Assembly (NCBI GenBank): GCA_040954595.2
Contig: CM082595.2
Span: forward strand, 682,001-746,000
Source: Balanoglossus misakiensis
Lineage: Eukaryota; Hemichordata
Reading direction: 5' to 3'
DNA length: 64,000 nt
In this document: one piece after another, positions 1 through 9,200 of the stretch
Layout of the letters: every line of letters begins with the position of its first letter
Numbering within the stretch: position 1 is the stretch's first letter
Made by a program: the position numbers and the translations under genes
Notes under the pieces: model-generated
Seen by the model: only the letters and a program-made list of their open reading frames with translations
Told to the model about the DNA's origin: nothing
Database searches by the model: none

Positions 1-125
1 GGAGATTGGGAAAGTGTGTTGGGTTAAGAATGGGTAAAATATTAAAAATGGGTTATATAAAATGTGTAAATAAACTTTCCCTTCTCCCAAAGGAGATTAG
101 TAAAATGTTTTTGGTTAAAAATGGG
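1..125. repeat. Diverged ~92-bp tandem duplication
   Basis: Two diverged copies of one segment start at 1 and about 93. Both begin GGAGATT, run through a variable AAA.TG stretch and reach GGTTAA[G/A]AATGGGTA. The first copy is cut by the window edge, so the array may continue to the left. It lies just outside the 243-bp satellite but has a different unit. No coding potential is seen. Confidence 0.5.
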
Positions 126-254
126 TATGATGGTTGGAATATTGGCTATGTATGTTGCTGATTGTATACAGGTTTTCTCTATGAATGAGCCGGCAAATAG
201 TTTAACAAGTTATCTATTCTTCATTACAGGTATAAGTAGATTACTAGTATTTCT

Positions 255-1776
255 TAGAGTCATTTCAGGTACTGGAAGTTTGAAGATGGGAGAAGCAAAG
301 CAGAATTGGGGTCTGTAATTTAACTTGATTAATCGCTGGAGCTCTCCGGAAGCCCAGAGCTTCCGGACAGCTCCAACGATTCGGTATTCATTAAAAGTGA
401 CCGCGGATGATACAGTTGAAATGCTGAGCTGACTTTGATGCCTGTGAAATCTATTAACCATATCTCTCGTATTCCTAGTCTTTTTAGAGTCATTTCAGGT
501 GCTAGAAGTTTGAAGATAGAAGTTTGTCAAGACCTTGCAGGAGCGGCTAGCAGAATTGGGGTCTGTAACGATCAATCGTTGGAGCTCTCCGGAAGCCCAG
601 AGCTTCCGGACAGTTCCAACGATTCGGTATTCATTAAAAGTGACCGCGGATGATACAGTTGAAATGCTGAGCTGACTTTGATGCCTGTGAAATCTATTAA
701 CCATATCTCTAGTATTCCTAGTCTTTTTAGAGTCATTTCAGGTGCTAGAAGTTTGAAGATAGAAGTTTGTCAAGACCATGCAGGAGCGGCTAGCAGATTT
801 GGGGTCTGTAACGATCAATCGTTGGAGCTCTCCGGAAGCCCAGAGCTTCCGGACAGTTCCAACGATTCGGTATTCATTAAAAGTGACCGCGGATGATACA
901 GTTGAAATGCTGAGCTGACTTTGATGCCTGTGAAATCTATTAACCATATCTCTCGTATTCCTAGTCTTTTTAGAGTCATTTCAGGTGCTAGAAGTTTGAA
1001 GATAGAAGTTTGTCAAGACCTTGCAGGAGCGGCTAGCAGAATTGGGGTCTGTAACGATCAATCGTTGGAGCTCTCCGGAAGCCCAGAGCTTCCGGACAGT
1101 TCCAACGATTCGGTATTCATTAAAAGTGACCGCGGATGATACAGTTGAAATGCTGAGCTGACTTTGATGCCTGTGAAATCTATTAACCATATCTCTCGTA
1201 TTCCTAGTCTTTTTAGAGTCATTTCAGGTGCTAGAAGTTTGAAGATAGAAGTTTGTCAAGACCATGCAGGAGCGGCTAGCAGAATTGGGGTCTGTAACGA
1301 TCAATCGTTGGAGCTCTCCGGAAGCCCAGAGCTTCCGGACAGTTCCAACGATTCGGTATTCATTAAAAGTGACCGCGGATGATACAGTTGAAATGCTGAG
1401 CTGACTTTGATGCCTGTGAAATCTATTAACCATATCTCTCGTATTCCTAGTCTTTTTAGAGTCATTTCAGGTGCTAGAAGTTTGAAGATAGAAGTTTGTC
1501 AAGACCATGCAGGAGCGGCTAGCAGAATTGGGGTCTGTAACGATCAATCGTTGGAGCTCTCCGGAAGCCCAGAGCTTCCGGACAGTTCCAACGATTCGGT
1601 ATTCATTAAAAGTGACCGCGGATGATACAGTTGAAATGCTGAGCTGACTTTGGTGCCTGTGAAATCTATTAACCATATCTCTAGTATTCCTAGTCTTTTT
1701 AGAGTCATTTCAGGTGCTAGAAGTTTGAAGATAGAAGTTTGAAGACCACGAGCAGCTAGCAGAATTGGGGTCTGTG
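255..1776. repeat. 243-bp tandem satellite array, about six units
   Basis: The motif AGAGTCATTTCAGG recurs at 255, 486, 729, 972, 1215, 1458 and 1701. The first interval is 231 bp and the other five are exactly 243 bp. The central units differ by only a few bases, while the first and last are clearly diverged, as expected for an array homogenised in the middle. Each full unit contains a 51-nt inverted repeat (574-624 in the second unit): 23-nt arms with two imperfect pairs around a 5-nt loop. Because 243 is a multiple of 3, repeated short reading frames appear on both strands. They end within each unit and have no splice or family support, so I treat them as noncoding. Confidence 0.95.
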
Positions 1777-2592
1777 ATTTCACTCTGTGTTTTATTGTTA
1801 ATTCATTGTAAATATTCATTAAGTTGTTTCATAGTAGATTTTTATTTGTTAAAATTACTGACCTTATAATGTAGAATGTCATCAATACAACTCAAACGTT
1901 GTCAAGGTAAACATTGGTTGTTTGGTCTTCATTTTGTTCAGATTTGTCAAGGTTGGTGTTAGGTTGTGGTCTGTGTACGTTGGTCTTGTTTAGGGTCGGT
2001 GGTCTTTTGGGAGGTTTTGGTGTCATTGGTTCGGTTTGTCTGGTAATGGTTGGTAGTTATCTCTGGTTATGTCTTAGCTCACCTTGATGACATTTTGGGA
2101 AGTATTGATGACTTTTATGTTGTTTTTTAGTGTTCTTATATTAATTTTGTTTATAAATTTAATAATAATATGTAGTTAAAAGTTTGCATGGTGAATGCTA
2201 TTTCCATTTTCTAGCTTTGTGGAATGGCATCATACATTGCAACTAAAATTGTATCACTATCCTGTCTTTCCTTTCACTATCCTCTTTCTTAAAAGCTAGG
2301 AGCAGAATTGGAAATGACTAAATTTTCAAAATGTTTTCAATTTGGATACTTGTGTTTGTTAAAGTGACAACAAAAAGGTTGTCTAAAGTGCTGCTGACTA
2401 AGCAACCCCAAAACTTGTAAAAATTAAAACTAAAAATTTGCAATGAATTCTGCTCATGGTTCCGTGACAATGTCTTCTTTCTAATGTTATTTGAATTGAT
2501 CATTTGGCATTTGCTTCTGCAAATAAATTGCTTTAGAAATGAAAATGAAATTCAAGAAATTGAAAATCATAGAGAACTTCAACTATATATAC

Positions 2593-2703
2593 TGTCACTG
2601 GACCGCTAGGGGGCGCAGCTATTGTAAGCTGTGGATGTCTCAATAAAACCGAGACACATTGCACCAATATTATAATATTCCAACTTTCGCCGCTTATGGC
2701 ACA
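2593..2703 (+). mobile_element. Possible short solo or truncated LTR
   Basis: The segment begins TGTCACTGG and ends GGCACA (TG...CA). It contains an AATAAA signal near 2642 and an internal TGTCTC / GAGACA inverted pair. Directly after it, at about 2706, comes TGGTGTCATTGG, which resembles the start of a retrotransposon primer-binding site. No internal retroelement genes follow and no target-site duplication is identified, so at best this is a remnant. It could also be unique DNA with chance LTR-like ends. Confidence 0.3.
2603..2618 (+). promoter_or_regulatory. CTCF-like motif
   Basis: CCGCTAGGGGGCGCAG closely matches the core CTCF consensus (CC[A/G]C[T/C]AGGGGGCGC). CTCF is present in most bilaterians. 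The motif sits inside the LTR-like segment, so it may be a repeat-borne site or plain transposon sequence. Occupancy cannot be judged from sequence. Confidence 0.35.
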
Positions 2704-3594
2704 CTTGGTGTCATTGGTTTGTCTGGCAGTGATCAGGCATGTGGTTTGACATCACCTAAGGTGAGGACATCACTTTAGGTAATGTCTTGCCCTTGTTTTT
2801 AACCTTTGATATATGTAGTGTTTCACCTTTCATGTTATTGCTTTACTGTTCTTGTTCAATTTACACTTTAAATGTCACTCACTGTATGTATTATTTGTCA
2901 TTTTGCATCATGTACTTAAATTCTGAATTTCTGTTGTTTTTTAAGGATGACATCCTCAGCAAGGCATGTTTCATATTGTGTTAGCATCAGGTTTCCAGGG
3001 TTTTTCCTTGGCCGACTTATGTGTTGCCATTGCTATGAAATAAAAGTAGGTTAAATTATATACAAGAATATTGTGTGCTGCATTGTTTTCTGTTTTCCCC
3101 ATGCCCTACGTATACCATGTGCTACGAGACTGCTCTTTTAGGTGGTATGCAGTTCGAGCCTCTAAAATCAATCTTTTCTTGTATTTTGCTGAATGCAACA
3201 TTTAATTATTCTGTCTTGAAATTTAGAACACAAAGTAGGAGGTACTGTGCAAAAATTTGAATGATAGAACTGTCTCAAATTTGAAAAACAAAATGGCTGT
3301 CAAATTATTAGTGAATATGAACATGCACCCTATTTTTTATTTGTTTTCAAAGAGAATCTTCGCAAACTTCAACATAGGAAAGACTTGAAAACTTTGGGTG
3401 ACTAATTTTTTGAAAACCTGTTGCCTGGCATTTTAAAAAGAATGAATAATAATTCAACTGCAGTTTGTCAATTAACTTCTTAAAGAAGGTTACAAACAGT
3501 AACAATTATACAAAGATTACTGCTCAAAAATTCAAACTTGGCCATCGAGGGCGCTGTTGCCGAGAAATGGCCTACGTCACATACTAGTACCCAA

Positions 3595-3665
3595 GTCTCG
3601 GACCCAGACCCCTCTGCCTCTGTGAAGCGCAGCGGAAGAAGCACAGGGGTCTGGGTTACCAAGAC
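3595..3665. repeat. Imperfect 71-nt palindrome / hairpin
   Basis: The left arm (3595-3617) reads GTCTCGGACCCAGACCCCT and continues to CTGC. The right arm (3641-3665) is its inverted copy, with one TA insertion and two mismatches. The loop is about 23 nt. This could be the core of a fold-back or MITE element, or a structured RNA. There is no TSD evidence. Confidence 0.6.
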
Positions 3666-4307
3666 TGTAAATTGAAATTCAAAATGACCGCCAATATATG
3701 TGTTAAAGCAATGGGAAAAATATAAAGTAAGGATTTTTTGAAAACAGTATGGTGCTACCCAGTTTTATTTTCAGTTGGTGGCCACATGAATAAACAATGC
3801 AAGTCCAACGTGACCATTCGAAGACTTAGTTGTTTGACCATATATGGGTATATTTATGTAAATTAGAGGTGATTTCTTTGACCTCATTAAGACCTGTGAC
3901 CCCAGGTGCTAGGTGGCAGTTCAGCGAGTGTGTAGGGAGTCTTTGAAGGCAAGATTACTGATAGCATCAAGTAAGTTAAACTTTACAATCAAACACAACT
4001 TCATGGTACATGTAGTTTCCATACGTTCAGTTTAGATGAGACTACACGGTCGCGGAGAAATTTTAAAGTTGGCACAGTGCCACGAGATACAGCTATCGCT
4101 AACATGCAAATTTGTTCCCCGGAAGTTCTCAGTCTTGTGTGTCCTATGAGGGCGCTGTAACGAAATTGCTGGATTTGCCTGAAACACTCCATAAAACAAA
4201 CACTAGTGTGTGATTCGTTTTCAGTACCGGTGAAAACGTTTTATTGCAGTCTTTGCTTAAAGATTTTGATGAAAACTACGTATATATTTCATCGGATGCA
4301 GTTCATT

Positions 4308-4374
4308 AGCTCAAGGTTTTTCCAACCTGGTTTTTCCGTCTAACACAAAAAACCAACATGAAAAACCTGGAGCT
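4308..4374. repeat. 67-nt hairpin with outer and inner stems
   Basis: The outer arms AGCTCAAGGTTTTTC and GAAAAACCTGGAGCT pair with one mismatch. An inner GGTTTTT / AAAAACC pair can extend the fold around a CGTCTAACAC-type loop. The size is in the range of a pre-miRNA, but conservation and expression are unknown. Confidence 0.5.
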
Positions 4375-6141
4375 ACAGAACCGCAACTCTTATTTCATAC
4401 TTTTTGGTATTATTTCATTCAAATGAACGTGATCACGGTAACTGTGAGAATGGATATCATCGCTTTTATCTGGTTCTGGCTGTTTGAACCTGAGACATGA
4501 TGTCGTAATTGTTGGTTTCGAGTCGCGCAGTGGAATTCCCGTCAAATACAAGGGGTGCTATATTGGGGAGTCTAAGTGGTAAAATCGTGGCATAAAAGAC
4601 ATACTTGTGTCGCGTTTTTGTGCGGAAATCGGTGGAACAGGGCGGAACGAATGTGGTGGACTATCGAAGCGTGAGGTAGCGCCTGCAAAGGGAAGACTGG
4701 CTTTAAAAAAAAGACACCCAATTTATGTCGTGTTACGCCAGACTGGATTCAAAAACTAGCTCTTCTTGTTCGCGGTCGCAATTACAAGCAATTGGAAAGC
4801 AGACAACAAATAAAATGGAAATTAGAGAGAAAAGGGATTTTGAAACCCGATCGTTAATGTAATTACTGGAACAGTTTGTTGTGTGGGGACTTCTAAATTG
4901 GAAATACAGTAAGGGACGTCTATATGCCGCCCAGACTTGGAGTTTAATAAACACCACAGTTATCTGACCCGGAACACGCACATTTCGCAGGAAACCAGAA
5001 AAAAAATTATCCGACGTTTCGCTTTAAAATCAAATAAGATCCCAACCACCACCAAAAGTCGATGCGTCGTCTAGTCTTTCCGGCGGTCACTCGAAAGTAT
5101 AGTAGTACTACTAGAAAGCCTATCTGGTTTTCTATCTTTCCACTAATTGTCATGACTTAAAGTTTGATGGACTAGTACATTTTATAAGAGGGATAGTCAA
5201 CCTGTTTTGTTTGCTTAGTGATCATAGCTTTCGCATTTATCAGTAATTTAATGCTAAACTTTATTTGATATCAAAATAATTTGACCTACTAGCAACTTTC
5301 AGATTTGCTTGAACTGTAAATTTTTTGTCCCACGTCGAATTTTTAAAATTGTCCAGCACTCAGAAAAATGGAATCGTCTAGGTCTTAAAACTCGCACCCT
5401 GTTTTCCGCAAGGCACTTTTCGGAAAACGTGTTCCCCGGTTGATGGACGAGAAACATTCTGGACCTAAACACATGTAGTTTGTATGAGTTTAGTTTAGTT
5501 GCAGTCTCGAAAAAGTGCGTTGTTCAAGAAAAGTCGTCCTGGTCCGGCGCGTAGATGAATTAAATCTGTTCCGTTTACTTTTCGCGAGTTCTCGTGGGTT
5601 ATGAGACCGGTTCGACCATTTACTGCCCCTGGGTTTCCTCTTGAAGGTAGGAAGCGCAGTCAAAAAGCTACTTAATGACTTGGTTGATGCACTTTTTGAC
5701 TTATAGCTATGAGTGTCATTTTATGTAATAATTCAAGGGGTGTTTGAGCATTGTGCCCTAGAGCTTAAAAGTAGAGGAAAAGTTTTATGTCTTAAAAATC
5801 TGAGTCTGTTTAATTTATTTTTACCAGGAGATAAATTCTGTAGGGCCTATGAATTTAATGCGCACTCATGTCGGGTTTAGGCCTAAAAGAAAAAAAAATA
5901 TGAACTATCGGGTTTAAAAGAGAGAGAAAAAACACCCGTTTGGATTTTTTTAAAAACTTCACCATACAACCCTTGCGTTTGATTTCCGTGAGTAGTTAAA
6001 AAAGTCGTTGATCATATGGTCACGGTGACATTTGAACATAATTTTGCTACATTGTTTTACAAGTATTGAAACATTGTTTGGAATGTTCAATAATTGAGGT
6101 TGCAACTTTGTCTGCAGTACCCATGGCAGCGAGATGGTTTG

Positions 6142-6149
6142 TATATAAA
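6142..6149 (+). promoter_or_regulatory. TATA box candidate for Pax3/7
   Basis: TATATAAA lies 105 bp upstream of the ATG at 6254. If used, transcription would start near 6172-6180 and give a 5' UTR of about 75-80 nt with no upstream intron. The competing model is a splice acceptor at 6271-6275 (TTGCAG), which would make the ATG intronic. Confidence 0.35.
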
Positions 6150-6253
6150 CAAATTTTACGGTTATTATAGCAAGGGCGACAGATGGAGCGGGCTGGAAGG
6201 GCTTCGGAGAATGTTTTGGTGCATTTTCTTAATTTAAAAGTCAATTTTCTATC

Positions 6254-9200
6254 ATGGATTACCGTTCAATTGCAGGACAGGGTAGGGTGAATCAGCTTGG
6301 AGGTGTCTTCATCAACGGGCGACCGCTTCCCAATCACATTCGTTACAAAATCATCGAGTTGGCTCATCAAGGAGTCCGGCCTTGTCAGATCAGTCGAACA
6401 CTGCGAGTATCTCATGGATGTGTCAGCAAAATCTTGTGCAGGTATCAAGAAACAGGATCCATCCGACCGGGTACCATTGGAGGAAGCAAGCCCAAAGTTG
6501 CAACGCATGAAGTTGAGAAGAAAATTGAAGACTACAAGAAAGACAACGCTGGGGTTTTCAGCTGGGAGGTGCGAGAAAGGCTTTTGAAGGACAAAATCTG
6601 TGACCGTAACAGCGTCCCAAGCATCAGCTCCATCAGTCGGATTTTGAGGGGAAAGTCAGGAAGACCAGACGATTTGACAGAACATGGAAAAGAAATCAAT
6701 GAAAATGGCAATATGGAGCGAACGAGGAGAAGTCATAGCATCGAAGGAATATTGAGCAGACAAGGTAAAACCCGTTTTCAATTTTCACCGACATTTATCA
6801 AACAGGTTTTTCATATTGTCCCATCAATGGCGATCAGTCACTTTCATGAAATTCACCGAAAGATAGTCACGAATATTCAAGAAAACGCTGTTTGTCAGAC
6901 AAAATGTCTATATCAGATTTAAATAAACAGTTTCCCAAGTTCATTGCAAATTAAACCATTTCCACAAAGTGGTTGATCATATATTCCGTATATGAACGTT
7001 GATCGCAGAATAGTACGAGTGTCCGGCTTTGGCTTCCCGGGAGGGAGAGCAGAAAAAAGCCGGTCACTCTCGCCATATTCTCGTAGGGCTAATCCCAGAC
7101 TAGTTTTGTATCAAACCGTATTATGTCAGCTTTGCCGGCTAGATACTAGACTAATCCCAGACCGGCTTGTGAGCTACACGTGCAATAAATAACGTGAAAG
7201 AAACACAACCTTCTGTTCATGTATGTTTCAGCTGAAATGTCAATTTCATAGAACTAGCGTTTCCGACGTTTGGGATTTATTGCCCGAAAAGCGACCGTAC
7301 ATGATGTTAGTGAAGCTTGCTGCTCTCAGAAAGTTGTACAGAGATGTTACATCGTCATCCATAAAACTGAACTAAGTATCAAAAGGTCTCGAAAGATAAA
7401 CGAACATGGTCAAATACTTAAATAGAAAAGTTCTTCGAAAAGTTGTGTCTCCATACACGGTTGCACGTTGTTCAGTCAATTCATTGAACAGTGTTTTGTG
7501 TACAAAAGCAGTTGCATTTGTGACTGAGTTGTCAAACAAAAACCTTCACAGGCTATTTATTCTAGACTAGCTCTGTGAAAAATAAACTGACAAAGGACCC
7601 ACTTATTGGGTTAAGGAGCTACTTCACTCCTCTGTTTAGCATGATAAGTACTTGCATACAAGTCCAATTTAACTGATATCACCCTGACCACACAAGTGTT
7701 AAATCACCGTCAAAACTAAGGAAGCTAGCCCCTGCAATTTATGGTAGGTACTCTAGGCAAGTTGGTTTTATAGTAGAGTTTTCAAGATGCCATTAAATGA
7801 GAAAACTTGAGTTCAAACATAGAATAAGAGTACTTATATAGATAAAAATCATCAAAGGTACAGTTAAAACCACCCCTTCTTTAGTCTTATAATAGTTGAT
7901 GTTGCAATCACATTCAGAGTTCATGTTCAGAGGTTACCAGACTGACTGATAACAATCAAGTACTCCTCCACACATGGCCAGGAGTTGTTGTGACTAGACA
8001 GGAAATGATAACCTGCTGTTAAAATGTCATTGCTGAAAATCTAGGGTCCATAGAATTCCCAGTGTTTCCAGGTTTGTTTGGGATCTCTTTACACAGTACC
8101 AATTAGTATTAACAAAGTTTGTCTAGACCTGATTGGGGTTGGTAATTGAAACTAATAGCTTAGTGACTTGAAGCAAGTCCCATGCAGTTATGTCAACAAA
8201 TATAAAAGGTTTGCCCACAGTAGACACCATAAAATGTAAGAAGTAGTGTGTCAATGATCTTGAAGTTGAGGCTGCAGGCTGCCTGTTCCATGAAAGTTAC
8301 ACCACTCAGAAAAAAAACATTCTTGGAGAAATACAAACTTATTTGAAAACATCTGGGAGATAGTAGTCACAGACTTCCAGAAAAGATTTTTTTCCCTCGA
8401 ACTTTGAATCTGAAAATTTATTTCAGATGGTGAATCGGATTGTGAATTGCAACCAGACCTCCCTCTGAAGAGAAAGCAGCGTCGAAGTCGAACAACATTT
8501 TCTTGTGAACAGTTAGAACATCTGGAGAGAGCTTTTGAAAGAACTCACTATCCTGATATCTACACTAGGGAGGAACTGGCACAGAGAGCTTCCCTCACAG
8601 AGGCTAGAGTACAGGTAAATAGTAAACAAAAACAAACAGAGGTAACTAGTAAACAAAAGCAAAGGTAAATTGTAAATAGATCTCCCACTGGTGAAAAAAT
8701 ACAAATTTAGAAACAGACCATGAGAAGTTATCCAGTGCAGTGTATACTTTAATAGAGTTTCAGTTGAGTGAAGTATCGATAACAAACGCCGAGCGACGGA
8801 GTCAGTCAGTTGATTAGAGTGGGGTTTTGTGGTGCCAGCAAAAAATCCACCATTGCAAATTGCATTGCAAATCAATGAGCCACACTTGATTACACTAACC
8901 ATGAATTGATACTGGCAAAAGTAAATTGAACCAGTATAGAATGCCTATAATGAGAATACAACATGTCCCATAACACACTCTTTGCTTGTAACGTATGTTA
9001 GTTTTGGTCTTCATGGCATAGAGTCCGATTGCAAATTTACCAAAAATATCACAAACTCGCCTGACTTCTGCCAACTGCTATTAGAACTCCATGGCCATGA
9101 AACATCAAGAGAATGCTTTTGTTTGAGCCAAAAGAGAGAGAGAAACCTATCAACGTTTCAAAGAAGCTGTGTGATTTTAGCTGTATTGTCTATGTCCCAC

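Larger units (their letters stand above)
1777..6140. other. Noncoding region upstream of Pax3/7
   Basis: No reading frame here has family resemblance or splice support. It holds the candidate LTR fragment at 2593-2703 and hairpins at 3595-3665 and 4308-4374, listed separately. A segment of about 30 bp containing GGTGTCATTGG followed by TTTGTCTGG occurs at both 2019 and 2707. Several GGGCGCTGT-type words occur (about 3549 and 4151). The right-hand part is the likely upstream regulatory DNA of Pax3/7, by position only. Confidence 0.6.

Noticed and set aside
435-1676. Repeated 69-72-codon open frames on both strands of the satellite
   Set aside because: They are a by-product of a 243-bp unit divisible by 3; they end in every unit and resemble no protein.
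8513-8902. 129-codon minus-strand frame overlapping the homeobox exon
   Set aside because: It is the antisense shadow of the Pax3/7 homeodomain exon extended into the intron.
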